Below are positions 1 through 11,161 of a DNA stretch of 64,000 nucleotides, in pieces. A program made the position numbers and the translations under genes. The notes below the pieces were generated by a model that saw nothing but the letters and a program-made list of their open reading frames with translations, ran no database searches and was not told the DNA's origin. The stretch's first letter is position 1. Every line of letters begins with the position of its first letter. The stretch is from Hexactinellida sp. DTS-2022 (taxonomy: Eukaryota > Porifera > Hexactinellida): positions 2,046,001 to 2,110,000 of the forward strand of contig JAPNXP010000014.1 of the NCBI GenBank assembly GCA_028753945.1, written 5' to 3'.

Positions 1-205
1 AAACATTGCCTGGAAGTGCATTTAAATTGTTTATATTTAAGGTATTATTAACGACCCATAAACATTGAAACTATATTTTAGTATATGTATTTGCTTTCGT
101 AGTATGTTTAGATTTACTTTTTATCCGGGATTCTGCTGGCAATAATTGTTACCCTGAACTACTACGTACTAACTTTAATTTATTCTGATTAATTTAGCTT
201 GTCAC
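1..205. other. AT-rich flank of first P-element copy
   Basis: No coding frame or terminal inverted repeat is recognisable here. The stretch leads directly into the THAP start codon at 206. A P-type CATAG tip is not visible, so the left end of the first copy is probably outside the window or lost. Confidence 0.4.
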
Positions 206-1093
206 ATGCCTAACACATGTTCTGTTTTCGGGTGCAAGACTAATTACAGAGGCCATCCTAGTGGTACAGTTTTTAAACTTCCTAAAGGTCCACCTGATGT
301 AGTCCACGCTTGGATTAGAGCCCTCCATAGAGAGAAAACAGAAGATCTGTTAACGGATAAAATTTTTATCTGCATTCACCACTTTAGAGAACATGACCTA
401 ATAAGAGTCGACAGAATTTTACAAGCTAATGGGACTTACAGCGAAATACCAAATGAAAGACCTAGTTATCGTCCTAATGCAGTACCTGTAATTTTCAAAG
501 ATTGCCCATCTCATTTCACCTCAACTGCTGAGACATCTAAACGCTTTAGTAGAGAGTCAAAGGATGAGGAAAATTTTGTTAAGAGCCTCAAGGAAAGTCT
601 AATAGAGGAACAACGAGAAAAAGCGCGTTTTTCCTTGGATTCTTTTGAAGACTTCAAACAAAAACTATCCATGACAAATTTGAAATACAATTGGGCAATT
701 TTGTATTCTTCATGTAATACACTACATCTCATCAAGCCTCAGTTGTCTAAACTGTCTGTCAAGATTGAATCAACAATAACGATCAATAAAGATTTAACCG
801 TTTCAGCGATTAGTTGCGAACAGCAAGTACAGTTGCCTTTTAACAAAATCACGGACCTACGACAAATAGAACACCTTCTTGACTATATTCAAGATTTCCA
901 GCCGAATTTTGATGTATTAGAAATTGATCCTGTTCTCAAAAACATCAGAGAAGCATCAGAGAGTTTACGATCAGCAATTTCTATTTTAGAAAGTTCACTA
1001 TCCACAGATGAATTTTTTGAAGAACCTCGTAATACATCTTATTTGCCCAGTCTATATTTCCTAATTTGTCAACTCGAAAACTTGCTTGTTCCC
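206..1093 (+). pseudogene. THAP domain and linker exon of P transposase copy 1
   Basis: The first exon encodes 296 codons from ATG at 206. Residues 1-96 form a C2CH THAP finger: Cys5 and Cys10 (CSVFGC), then FICIHHF giving the C-x2-H pair, and an AVPVIF box closing the domain. In this family THAP binds the transposon ends. Residues ~100-290 are polar and likely coiled, matching the leucine-zipper linker of P transposases. The exon ends in phase 0 at GT 1094-1095, and the next exon resumes in phase 0 after AG 1148-1149, which supports a true 56-bp intron. The exon itself is open; the whole gene is broken further downstream. Confidence 0.8.
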
Positions 1094-1149
1094 GTGAATT
1101 TATTAATTTTAAATTTATAAATTAATTTCATTTTGTTTTCAATTTTTAG

Positions 1150-1381
1150 ACTATTGCCTTGAAAGCACATTTAATTTCACCTGCCTGCTACAAGTTTCTT
1201 CAATCATTAGACAGTCTCATTCTCCCGACAACAAGATCTCTTCGTCTCTTATCTTGTATTGGATTGGAGAATGACTATTCAATTATACTCAAAAACTTAA
1301 CTGCCAACTTTTCAGAGAGGGAGCGTCATGTTGTACTCAATATGGATGAAATACACGTTACATCAGATATTTCATACACAG
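1150..1381 (+). pseudogene. Second exon of P transposase copy 1
   Basis: Codons continue in phase from the 56-bp intron. The segment carries SPACYKFLQSLDS followed by VVLNMDEIHV, where the Asp is the likely first catalytic acid of the RNase H-like fold; the same LLLDEIH motif occurs in copy 4 near 23280. A GT at 1382 and AG at 1442-1443 could bound a second short intron of about 60 bp, but the phases disagree by one base. Either another splice pair is used or a frameshift lies here. Confidence 0.7.
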
Positions 1382-1455
1382 GTGATTTATAATAATAGTA
1401 CTCAAGACCCTGTTTACTATATACATAGTTACTGAAAACTTAGCACCTTCATCAT

Positions 1456-1977
1456 TTGGGGGGAAAGATTATTGGAGACATAGATCCTACAGCTCCAACT
1501 AAAAAAGTATTTGGTCTAATGGTATATAGCTTATTCAAGAAATGGTCACAAGTTGTGAGACTTTGTCCCTCCAATTTTTCTACTGCAGATGAACTTTATC
1601 CGTTTGTGAGATCTATTATAATAGATATCGAAAGATGTGGTCTATTCATTGAAGTACTCATTGCAGATAATTTTCCAATGAATGTCCGTTTATTTAAACT
1701 TTTTTCCTCAGATAAAAAGACTCTAGCCCCTGAAGTTCCACATCCAATTAGTTCAGACCGACTACTCTTTATTCTTTTTGATTTTGTACACATACTAAAA
1801 TCGATACGAAACAACTGGCTGAACTTGAAAGATCATGATCGTACATTTATATATCCCGACATCCTACTCTATCCCTCGTTCAGTGAAACTAATATTTTGA
1901 ATAAGGCCAAGTTTAATGACATACGATTATTGTACAAGTATGAGGAACACTTACCGTTAAACAAGCTCATAGGTTAA
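1456..1977 (+). pseudogene. Catalytic core fragment of P transposase copy 1
   Basis: It begins at GGKIIGD, a conserved P-family motif (GGKIFGY in copy 2). It contains LIADNFPMN with the likely second catalytic Asp, and FDFVHILKSIRNNWLNLKD, the THAP9-type signature around the GTP-binding insertion. The frame stops at 1975-1977, but homologous sequence (NYKACWPTTFERQNV) continues at once in the next frame, so a single small indel near 1970-1985 broke the gene. Confidence 0.75.
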
Positions 1978-1985
1978 ATTATAAG

Positions 1986-3170
1986 GCCTGCTGGCCTACA
2001 ACTTTTGAACGCCAAAATGTAAATATAGCACTTCGGGTGTTCAATGACTCAACATGTGCAGCTCTTAAGATTCAAAATGATTCTCGTTCCGGATTTAAAA
2101 ATGACACTCCATATTTCGTAGATATTGTCAACAAAATATGGAAGATATTCAATGTAAATGCACCCTACAAACATGTACACTTGAAAGATGAATTCTCTAG
2201 TCCGCTTATGGATGATGATTGGCGTTTTGGGTTTCTTGATTTGATCTCTAGATGGCTTGACAGATGGAGTTCAACCATTTATAGGGATGGCAAACTTAGT
2301 CCACAAACCTTTGTGAGTTTTCGTCACTCATGTATAACTCTTCCTTTAATTGTTTCTTACCTAGTTAAGAATTTCGGATTTTCCTATGTTTTATCTTCGA
2401 GACTTCAGAATGACCCGATAGAACACCAATTCGGGTTATATCGCATGATGAGTGGTGCTCAATATCAAATTTCTTATACCCAAATATTAGAAAGTCAACG
2501 CCGCCTAAATTTATCCAATATTCTCAAATTATTCTCACACCAAAACAAAAGTGAACTCTCATTGAAAAGTTTTATTAAGACTTTTACACTTACACCAGAA
2601 GACAGCACTGAAATATCTTGTGATCCGTATCTTGGTGTCATACTTGTTCTAAACTCCATCGAACATGACATTTCTATTCTTGAGTCAATTGTCTTTATCG
2701 GCGGTTACTCAGTTTATTCTTATCTCAAAACCACTAAATGTCAACTCTGTTCTGAATTTCTCACAGAAAACAAAGATTTAGATCTAAGTGACGCTACTAA
2801 ATATGACTTAGTAAGGTATGTGGATCGTGGTTCACTTAAATGGCCTTCAGATATTGTAGTTGAATCCATCGTGGTATTATGGAAAATATTTATGAAAATT
2901 GAAGAAGATGAAGTTTTAAAGAAATTATTTTACTGCTCTCCTTCACGTCAAATATTAATTCAGCTAGCTGAGAGGGTTTTAGTGGATGATTACAGTGAGC
3001 ACTGGAGACGGAGCTGTCCTAACTGCACCACATTGGGTTGGAATATACTAAAGAAAATACTCACTATTTGCTCTAATTGCATTTTAGCAAATAAGATTCG
3101 AAATGTTAATTCTCAAATCGCTTCAGAAAGGCTAGATAGTCGGAAATGCAAAAAATTTAAATCTATATAG
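1986..3170 (+). pseudogene. C-terminal part of P transposase copy 1
   Basis: The frame opens with KACWP and FERQNVNIALRVF and contains QNDPIEHQFGLYRMMSG, which includes the presumed catalytic Glu. It then has an FIGGYSVYSYLK segment with two cysteine pairs (CQLC and CPNC) that may bind zinc, and a basic tail. The stop is at 3168-3170. It matches the same parts of copies 2 (12.1-13.2 kb), 3 (20.0-21.2 kb) and 4 (23.8-24.9 kb). Confidence 0.75.
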
Positions 3171-3516
3171 AAGTAGAACGCCAATATATTATATAATTAT
3201 ATCACTTCCTTGTTAATTTTCAACCTACGTAATTATTTTGTTACTTGTTCATTAATAGTGTATACAAAGATGATGCAATGCATTTACAATGTTATCTCAT
3301 AGAGTTAGTATGCACTTCTATTTTGTCCATGGTCCAGTTTCAATTGTCGTTTCCAGTCCTTATGTATAGTAGTTCATGATTCTACTCAAACTTGAATATC
3401 TCTAAAATGAAGTGAACTAAATGGAAACTTCCACCACTCTAAGGGTCGATGCCTTCTGTAACACCTTTTTGAAATAATTTAACACCTTCATAGTGATGAT
3501 GACATGGCGAAAAATA
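3171..3516. other. Non-coding 3' flank of P copy 1
   Basis: AT-rich, with no coding frame. From about 3390 (ACTTGAATATCTCTAAAATG onward) it resembles 14240-14370 downstream of P copy 2. This is probably a shared element end or 3' region rather than unique DNA. Confidence 0.4.
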
Positions 3517-3645
3517 TAATCCAATATTGCAGCCTGTGTCGACAGTATGTTCCTTTGGATGCACTATCAATAAACCACCACCATAATATAGTGCCACCAA
3601 AGGAACATGCGTCGGCACAGGCTGCAATTTTGGATTTTATATTAT
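3517..3645. repeat. Palindromic MITE, family with TGTCGACAG arms
   Basis: Two arms face each other around a short loop: ATTGCAGCCTGTGTCGACAG at the left and its near complement at 3605-3630. The inner arm contains TTCCTTTGGA and TCCAAAGGAA. The same palindrome recurs at about 14380-14500 and 32750-32870, so this is a repeat family. Confidence 0.6.
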
Positions 3646-4108
3646 TTAACATTAATTGAGAAATTTCAATTCACTTTGATTTCCAGGAAAATTTTGTAGT
3701 TATCATTGCGATGTTAGTGCCAATATTGTTAGTACTAGCTAGCTACATTTACGTAATAGAGCAGGGTTGGCAAATTTAACCCACCCCCCGGGTTAAACCC
3801 GAATTAAACCCGAATTAAACCCGGGCTGGGCAAAACACCTTTTTGTGGGTTAAACTGGGTTAAAGTGGGTTTTATTCTAATGTACTTGTAAATCAAGTTA
3901 ATTTTAGCTATGTCAATTGTTTTGATTGGAAATCCTTATTCTGCAAGTATTATATTGAGATTCCGTAATGATGTTTTTTGATAATACCTGAGGTACGAAC
4001 AATGGGATTTCTTAAAAGTTACAACAATCTGAGGTGCTTCAAGTAAACAATTCCACAACATATGTTCGATGAGAATTTTCTCGAAAAAGTAAAACCATGT
4101 GTTTGGTG

Positions 4109-4489
4109 CAGTGTTCCCCCTAAGCCAAGTTATGGGTCTCATTCAACCGGCCTCGTGCCAGCTTTCATCGACTGATAAATTTCAAAAAGAACAATAAACG
4201 GCTGGAGAATACGACACTTTTTCAACACATGAATACAATATATGACGCTCTCACGGTAAAAACTCTAAAAGGCGTACTTTTACTATGCTTACATACTACA
4301 CGCAACCTTCAAATTAAATAGGAACCATTCTTTCATCCCGGTAAATGGTCTTGCTTTCGATTTTGAGGGGTGAAAATACATTTTGGAAGTCATCATGAGC
4401 GGCTGCAGAGCTATTGACCGGCCGCTGGGTGATTAAATTTGCGTTTTGACCGGCCAGCCGGCCGGTCAAAAGGCTTAGGGGGAACACTG
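4109..4489. mobile_element. Non-autonomous hAT MITE nested in the hAT remnant
   Basis: Inverted ends CAGTGTTCCCCCTAAGCC and GGCTTAGGGGGAACACTG are flanked by a perfect 8-bp duplication GTTTGGTG (4101-4108 and 4490-4497). The subterminal parts contain repeated CCGGCC motifs. At 381 bp it has no transposase. It interrupts the hAT C-terminal coding frame. Confidence 0.88.
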
Positions 4490-4651
4490 GTTTGGTGGTT
4501 ATGCATTAAAAAAACATACAAAGATGTAGATCCAAAGTTGTGTGACTTAGCCCTTCTTTTACTACGGCTACCAGTAAGTTCTGCTACTATTGAGCGGATA
4601 TTTTCTAATTTTAGTTTAGTCCAGAACAAACTTCGAAATAAATTAGCTTAG
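4490..4651 (+). pseudogene. hAT transposase C-terminal dimerisation fragment
   Basis: The frame VWWLCIKK continues into LPVSSATIERIFSNFSLVQN, followed by KLRNKLA and a stop. The SSA-IERIFS-vqnKlRN pattern is the hallmark of the hAT C-terminal dimerisation domain and includes the conserved catalytic Glu. Upstream of the nested MITE the same frame can be followed a short way (HMFDENFLEKVKPC) before stop codons. Only the last ~70 residues survive. Confidence 0.8.
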
Positions 4652-5210
4652 AGAAAACAGCAAAATTGGTAACCTGTTATCGGGAATTGAGAGGTTCAGT
4701 GGAGTTTGACTGGTCATTTGCTCTACGTACATTTGTTTCAGATTTTCATTAGTGTAATTGATTTTGATATGCACCTCTTACAATAAACACGCTTATATAA
4801 TTAATTATATCGTTGAATTTGAAAACAAGGACTATAACTGGGAAAATCCGTTTCTGGAGAATAAAACCCGCTTTAACCCGGGTTAAACTAATTAAACCCG
4901 GGTTTAACCCACTGGGCTTGGCAAAACCTATTTAACCCGGGTTAAATTCCAACCCTGTAATAGAGCGTTTTAATTGATATCGTGTTTACTTTCTACACTG
5001 TCGGAATGATAAGTTGGAATTTCTCACCTTTGAAATTTTTTCCAGAAAGTCATTGGTGTAGTATTGAAAGTAAACAGATATCAATTTAACCGCTCTATAA
5101 CGTATAGGTAGCTAGTTAGTACTAACTATATTGGCACTAACATCGCATTGATAACTACTCAATTTTCCTGGAAATGAAAGTGAATAGAAAATTCTCGAAT
5201 AATGTTAAAT

Positions 5211-5379
5211 ACAATGATGCGTCATTTAGTTCCAGATTCACATACTATGCTGTAACTTGGAAACTATATGAGCTAGAAAGTCAAACTTGATTTGAATAAT
5301 AGCTAATAGAATAAGCTAGTGGGTTTTAATATAAAAATTTAGGGGTTCAGTAGCCTATTCCAGAAGGTCCCTGGCCTTA
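5211..5379. other. Non-coding DNA left of the MULE
   Basis: AT-rich DNA without a frame. Because the MULE starting at 5388 is inserted just upstream of the THAP start of P copy 2, this stretch probably belongs to the 5' region of that P element. Confidence 0.35.
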
Positions 5380-5399
5380 TTGTGACTGGGGACGCTGCA

Positions 5400-5680
5400 T
5401 TTGTTAGAATTCTGAACTTGTCATTTGTTAGAATTTACTATACTGTCACTTGTTAGAATCAGTTTTTCAGTATACTGTCACTTGTTAGAATCAGTTTTCA
5501 GTATACTGTCACTTGTTAGAATCAGTTTTTCTGTATACTGTCACTTGTTAGAATCAGTTTTCAGTATACTGTCACTTGTTAGAATCAGTTTTCAGTATAC
5601 TGTCACTTGTTAGAATCAGTTTTCAGTATACTGTCACTTGTTAGAATCAGTTTTCAGTATACTGTAGAATCAGTTTTTAT
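5400..5680 (+). repeat. Left array of 31-bp tandem repeats (MULE end)
   Basis: About eight copies of a 31-bp unit containing CAGTATACTGTCACTTGTTA, with small length differences in the T run. The inverse array occurs at 7665-7950. Confidence 0.9.
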
Positions 5681-6043
5681 ATATGAAAAAACCTGTGTAT
5701 TCGATAAACTGTAAATTTTTAGGAAATAAAAATGTTGATTTAATGAATATAATAAAGGAGACAGAACAAGGAAAAATAAATCATGTAACAAAAATAATGG
5801 ATTTGAAGAACCTTACAAATTGTGAAAATAAAAATTATAAAATAACATAACGTATAAATTTAGTCAATTAGTGAATATTTGAAAGCGGCTTTCGATTATT
5901 GTATGGCATATCGGACAGGGCTGTCCAAGTTATTTTATTGTTTGGCTACATACGGTACAACAAGTAGCATGTCTACAAGGCATGAACACCCATGTAGCTG
6001 TACGATGTGCAAGACAAATAACACATTGGTTGCTTTCTACTGT

Positions 6044-7456
6044 TTACTCAGTAAATTCTTCGTCAGAGTATTCAGAATCACTTGTGAAATCAATCTCTTG
6101 CGATTTTATGTTGCCAATCGTATGGCTAATTGCGTCAAGGAATTCCATTGGGTTATAATCTCCACAAGATAACTTTTGTTTGCATACACTTCTACGTTCA
6201 TCATTATATATATACTTTTTTTTTCGTGGTCTGCTGATTTCTCTCCCCATGTGTAAGCGTTCTATATCATTGTCTGTATCCTTTATTACTTCGTTTAGAG
6301 ATTCCAAAAAAGTCCATATCCTTGGATGACTAGTTCTGATTACTGATTTTAGTTTAGAATGGTAGCTCTCTGCTCCATTGTTTGTAGCGATGTTAATTTC
6401 ATGAATTGAGAGTTCTTGAGGAGTTATTTGACGCATCCAGTGTTTTTCAATATATTTTTTAAGTTTTTCGAGTTTTATCTTCTCAGTATTTTTTATATTC
6501 GGCAATAGTAGAAGATTGAAAGTGGGAATAATTAAAGGAGCTCGTAAAAACGGGATTGCCATCAGTCGTTTAGTATAAGCTGTACATCTGAATTATCTGC
6601 AAAGCTTTGTATAAGCCCAAGTTTTTGTGATTTAGCCCAAATGCGCTGGGCGTAATGAAACCAGCAGCCGAAATTTTTAGCTTGAGGAAATACTAACTTA
6701 AAAGCATTTCTGGCAGCTGGTTCCCAGTCCGACATTGATGCTAATGGCTGGAATTGAGGAATATTAATGCAAATGCATTCCAATACTGCTTGATATAATT
6801 CCTGAGTCTTGGCAGTCAATAAACAGTGAACTGCAGGTAGGGTATGTCTTCCCACAGATACAAATATTGTCCAAAGCTGGAAAATTAAGTGGGAACAGTA
6901 AAAAATGTACCATCAAATTGAATGTTGGTCACTTCATTCAAAGTTGTTAGCATCTGCTCTGAATAAAATATCACCGCTGTTTGTTCACTTCTCGTCAGGC
7001 TATACTTATAGTATTCCCCAATGTTGTTGTTGGCAACATCTCCACGAACTCAGGAGCTGATAGTGGAATTTTTGGGTGTAATTTTCGTCTTGCTCGATAG
7101 AGGGATGACTCACATTCGTTGAACGATACATCACTGGCACAAGGATCATGCCTTGTTACATCATCAAAAACTCTTCTAAGGCTTGTTTGTGATTTCCTGG
7201 CCATGGTTTTGCATTTTGCTTTTAATTCATAAACTTCTGTTTTATATTTTTCAACATTATGGTTATGCGAATGTATAGAAGTGATTAAATTGGTTTCAAG
7301 ATTGAGTTTACTAGTACCTTTACAACCATCCCTAAATAGCACACATCTAAGGTACATAAGATTTCCTGTAATTTTTTATTTGATATATTTGTTACCATTT
7401 TGGGTTGTCAAAACTCTTCCGACACTACGCTTGTACTCATCTACTGTATATTCCAT
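6044..7456 (-). pseudogene. MULE transposase with FLYWCH zinc finger, broken
   Basis: Reading down from ATG at 7456, the N-terminus (MEYTVDEYKRSV) leads into a FLYWCH-type finger: YLRCVLFRDGC and then HSHNH. It is interrupted by an in-frame TAA near 7380. The catalytic region begins QFDGTFF near 6930, where Asp is the first acid. After a frameshift near 6880 it continues with GRHTLPAVHCLLTAKTQELY, SDWEPAARNAF (second acid region) and FGCWFHYAQRIW, the diagnostic MULE motif. The C-terminal part (6562-6044) holds NNGAESYHSKL, containing the last acidic residue, and an acidic tail. At least one stop and two frame breaks make it inactive. Confidence 0.8.
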
Positions 7457-7664
7457 TCTAATACTACTATGGTAAATTTTCTATGCTGGCTTATGTCCTA
7501 TGTTCATGAATATATGCGTAAACTTGATCACTAGTGTTTACATTTCATACAGAAGTGACAAACATAAATAAGTATTGTCAATCAAAAATATGAATGGGCG
7601 GATGAAGCCTTTAATGAATTGTAACTAAGATGCATGTAATAGAGAACACCTAACAATATCTTTA

Positions 7665-7950
7665 TAACTGATTCTAACAAGTGACAGTATACTGAAAACT
7701 GATTCTAACAAGTGACAGTATACTGAAAACTGATTCTAACAAGTGACAGTATATTGAAAACTGATTCTAACAAGTGACAGTATACTGAAAACTGATTCTA
7801 ACAAGTGACAGTATACAGAAAAACTGATTCTAACAAGTGACAGTATACTGAAAAACTGATTCTAACAAGTGACAGTATCTTGAAAAACTGATTCTAACAA
7901 GTGACAGTATAGTAAATTCTAACAAATGACAAGTTCAGAATTCTAACTAA
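7665..7950 (-). repeat. Right array of 31-bp tandem repeats (MULE end)
   Basis: Inverse copies of the 31-bp unit seen at 5400-5680, about eight in number. They run to the terminal segment with TAAATTCTAACAAATGACAA and the element end at 7962. Confidence 0.9.
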
Positions 7951-7980
7951 TGCATGCGGCTCTTGTGACTCTACGTTCCG

Positions 7981-8350
7981 ATGCCTAATCAGTGTTCTGC
8001 ACCTGGGTGTAGGATTAATTATCGAGGTGAACCATATACACCAGGGATCAAACTTCCAAATACTCCCACTGAACTTCGTGAGCAGTGGTTAAAATCTCTT
8101 CGTCGAGTGAACATGGAAATCTCAAGCATATTTACTTATGTCTCCATAATTTTGAGCCTGAAGCTATTTCACCGTAGACAAAATAATGCAAGCAAACGGT
8201 AAGTTCCCGAGAAATTACGCGAAAGGCTTCATGCAACAGCCGTTCCTATGCTCTTATCCTGATGTCTGGCCTATCTTTCAGCTGATCAAGTTGGGGGACC
8301 TACTCGATTTACACGCTAATCGAAAGAAGCAGAACAATTTACACGAGCTC
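7981..8350 (+). pseudogene. THAP finger of P transposase copy 2
   Basis: The start MPNQCSAPGCRINYRGEP gives the first Cys pair, then IKLPNTPTELREQWLKSLR. A one-base frame change near 8130 is needed to continue into YLCLHNFEPEAIS. There the zinc-binding His of the C-x2-H pair is Asn, so the finger is damaged. Stops follow. Confidence 0.7.
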
Positions 8351-8394
8351 TTGGCTTAAGCCTGGAACAACATGAAAGAGATAACGATGCATTT

Positions 8395-8991
8395 ATGGTA
8401 TACAGTTTTCAAGTCCTAATAGAGAAAATATCAGGACTTCTTTTATCAAATAAGTGGATGGTTTGTCATTCTGACTATGATTTCCTTCATATATATAAAC
8501 CCGAGTTCTCAGATCAGGGAATGAAGATTCAAGCTTGTTTGAAGGTATCTCGCAACCTAAGAATCTTATCGTTTCCTGATAACCTCAGTATTCCGTTGAC
8601 GTTAGATGTTTTATCTGATATACGACAGATCGAAGATATTATCAAACAGACTGAAGATTTTTGCATTCATTACAAAAATTCTACAAACCCGGACGAGCTT
8701 GTTTTTCATTATAATCAGGCCATTAAGCACGTTAATTTGGCGAAATAAAGGCTCATATCTAATTCTTCAGATACAATGATAGTCCAGAAACGGCTTCCTA
8801 TCTTTCACAGCTCCAATTCATCGAATGCCAATTAGATAATATTCTGCCGGGTAAATTCAGTTACTCAGGTAATAGCTTTAAAATATCACCTGATCTATCC
8901 ACCTTGTTACAGATACTTACAGTCTTTCGAATGCCTCTCTTTACCACATCCTAAAACTCTTCAAAAACTCTGCTCAAATTTTTGGCTAGAG
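8395..8991 (+). pseudogene. Linker and pre-catalytic fragment of P copy 2
   Basis: 8395-8748 encodes a 117-residue polar segment with SDIRQIEDIIKQ, matching TDLRQIEHLLDY of copy 1. After stops, YHLIYPPCYRYLQSFECL (8890-8950) matches the second exon of copy 1. The sequence ends abruptly at the hAT boundary at 8992. Confidence 0.65.
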
Positions 8992-9357
8992 CAGTGGTTC
9001 TCAAACTTATTTCCCAGCTACCCCCTAACAATTGTCAAATAAATTCACGACTCCTAATTCACTTGCTAAATTTATTTAATTAGATAAACTCAATACTACC
9101 TTTTGTTTACGAAAGTTTATTAATGAGATGGATGTAGTTGTTTTTCCTTAACAAAATCCTGAATTTTAGGCTCCGTGTTTGTGAGTGCACAACGAAGATC
9201 ATCTTCTACCTTTATTTTGTTTCTACTGCTTGTTTTATTTGTAAGAGAGTTGAAAAACCTGATTCACAAAGGTAGGTGGTAGGAAATGGCAGCAGATTTG
9301 TAAAGATAGTTTTGGTTATTAGAGGATAGGAATGCTCCATTGAGCACCAAAAAATAC

Positions 9358-11018
9358 TCAATACTTGTGTTTCAAATAGTCTCTGGCAGATTCGTCATGA
9401 ATATGATCTATCAATTCTTCCTGTGCCCGATCATTGTTGTCTGAGATTGCTTGAGGAGATGTAATAAATGGATTTCTCAGTAATTTCAAATCTGTTGAGT
9501 TCATCCGCTCAGGATAATAATGAGAGAATTCTTCGTCCAGTATCGTAAGGTGTTCTGAGATTATAGCTTTTGAATGAATATCCAACTCAGTATCGATCTT
9601 TTCCAAATATTCGGATAATCTTTCAAACATACATACATTACCTGAGTAAATTTTTCTTCTCCAATTTTGCCATTTCATTTGGAAAGCTTTGAGTTTATCA
9701 CTCGAATCAAATATATACATTTCTTTCCCCTGAAGTTAGAGATTCAAAGTATTGATGCGTTCAAATATATCCACGAGATACACAAAAAAAAACAGCGCTT
9801 TTGGGGTCATTGATCTGAGCCAAAAATTCATGCTTTCCATGTTGATTAAGGAATTTTGATCTCGGGAAGCAACTCAAAGACTCGTTTAAGGACGTTACCC
9901 TTAGAAAGCCACCGAACTTGAGCGTGAAAAAGTAGAGTCTGATGGCTAGCAGTCATTCCTTCCCAAAGTTCCCTGAAAAGGCGAGTGTTAAGCGCACTCG
10001 ACTTTATAAAATTTACTATCTTAATGATTAATGTCATCACTGTCAAAAGCTGTGGTGGCATAGTTTTACAAGCAAGTGCTTGTCTATGGATCATGCAATG
10101 AATGCTTCTGACGTCTGGCGATCTATCCTTAACAAGCTTTTGGAAACTTGAACGTGAGCCAAGCATTGCTGGCGCGCCGTCTGTACAAACTCCACACAAA
10201 TTCTTCCACTCAATTTTATTCTCTTGAAAAAAGTTATCAATAAACTCCACACAAATTCTTCCACTCAATTTTATTCTCTTGAAAAAAACTATCAATTAAC
10301 TCGAACACATCTTGTGCTTTCGTTGTGGTTTCAAGTTAGCGACATAACAAAAACTCTTCCTTGAATTTTTTCTCATGTACATAACGATGTAGACCAATAA
10401 TTGTGAGCACGAAGTAACATCAGTCGACTCATCAAGTTGCAATGAGAACAATTTAAATGGGCAGGATTTTAACTGTGTAACAACCTGCACCAAAATATTG
10501 TTTGACATCTCAGAAATACGTCTGTGAACAGTGTCATTAGATAACGGAATAGATGATAACTTCTTGGCCTGCTCATCGCCCAAAATAAGTCGGACCATAT
10601 CCTTCGCACAAGGGAGGATGAGATCCTCTCCAATCATATGAGGCTATTTAGCTCTTGCAATTCGTAACGAAACAACATATGAAGCTTCAATGAAAGCAAA
10701 CGATTGCTGGTGAAAGTCACCTGTTGTGTCCAGTCTTGACCGCTTTAAAACATCTTCCTTTCTTTAAAAAAATGAAGTATCTTTTTCTAAATACTCAGGA
10801 TGACGAGTTTCCATGTGTCGTTCTAATTTACTCGGTTTCATTGATTCTCCTGAAAGAATTTTACAACATATAACACATTGGGCCTTTTCAATTCCAGAAT
10901 TTCGAACAACAATAAAACCATATTCAATATAGCTGTCCATATATTTTCGCTTTTTGGGTGCTGTGGCCATAATTTTTGAATACTGATTAAATTTAACGTG
11001 ACTAAAATATAAACACAA
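9358..11018 (-). pseudogene. ZBED5/SCAND3-type hAT transposase, broken
   Basis: The N-terminal piece (11018-10764) carries a BED-like finger: QCVICCKILSGES and then LERHMETRHPEY. An in-frame TAG (near 10640) interrupts RIARAK-PH before IGEDLILPCAKDMVRLILG. The core has LQLDESTDV (first Asp), VCTDGAPAMLG (second Asp), IHCMIHRQAL (Cys-His pair) and QVRWLSKGNVL. The last piece (9720-9358) contains LRNPFITSP and ends before a complete dimerisation domain. A ~57-bp tandem duplication lies at about 10186-10300. Both the stop and the missing C-terminus imply inactivity. Confidence 0.8.
10186..10300. repeat. 57-bp tandem duplication in hAT transposase
   Basis: Two adjacent near-identical copies containing ACTCCACACAAATTCTTCC and TTCTCTTGAAAAAA. 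The second copy shifts and lengthens the coding sequence around FIDNFFQENKIEW. Confidence 0.8.
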
Positions 11019-11161
11019 TCATGTGGCGGTATTATTTATACACGAGATGCATATTGATTAAGAAGACGTAAATTACAACCTAGGTGAGAAGAAAACACTC
11101 AAGATAAAACTTTTTGACATGAAACTTTTGACATGGTTGTCAAATGTAAATATACCGAATA

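Larger units (their letters stand above)
206..3170 (+). mobile_element. P-element (THAP9-like) transposon copy 1, broken transposase gene
   Basis: Four consecutive segments on the + strand add up to a P-element-type transposase: THAP zinc finger, coiled linker, RNase H-like catalytic region with its insertion domain, and a C-terminal Cys-containing region. The gene has a clean 56-bp intron (1094-1149), an unresolved junction around 1382-1443 and a frameshift near 1970-1985. The catalytic-glutamate motif DPIEHQFG is intact near 2420. Copies at 8.0, 18.6 and 22.4 kb share the same order and recurrent peptides such as KACWP and YRxMSG. No outer terminal repeats were found for this copy. Confidence 0.85.
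3762..4957 (+). mobile_element. hAT transposon remnant with GGGTTAAA-rich ends
   Basis: The ends are CAGGGTTGGCAAATTTAACC and its near complement closing in CCAACCCTG. They are flanked by a perfect 8-bp duplication TAATAGAG (3754-3761 and 4958-4965). The subterminal ~100 bp at each end consist of repeats of GGGTTTAA and AAACCCGG in opposite orientation. The interior keeps only the 3' end of a hAT transposase and is itself interrupted by a smaller element at 4109-4489. Confidence 0.85.
3645..5210. mobile_element. Foldback element split by a hAT insertion
   Basis: The left arm (3645-3763) and the right arm (about 5040-5210) are inverted copies, sharing TTCCAGGAAAA, GCGATGTTAGTGCCAATAT and the GTAGCTAG region. 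The stretch 4958-5035 and its complement continue the arms toward the centre. The hAT at 3762-4957 sits inside, flanked by the duplicated TAATAGAG, so the foldback is older. No coding capacity. Confidence 0.65.
5388..7962 (-). mobile_element. MULE (Mutator-like) transposon with tandem-repeat inverted ends
   Basis: The outer ends are imperfect inverted repeats (GGGGACGCTGCATTTGTTAG at 5388 and its counterpart ending at 7962). They are flanked by an 8-bp duplication TTGTGACT (5380-5387 and 7963-7970), or 9 bp with one mismatch. Each end consists of about eight tandem copies of a 31-bp unit, TCACTTGTTAGAATCAG plus TTTTCAGTATACTG, in opposite orientation at the two ends. Between them lies a broken FLYWCH/MULE transposase on the - strand. 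Confidence 0.85.

Noticed and set aside
5400-7950. CRISPR-like array of 31-bp repeats
   Set aside because: Units are head-to-tail without unique spacers, occur in inverted orientation at both ends of a MULE, and the genome is eukaryotic.
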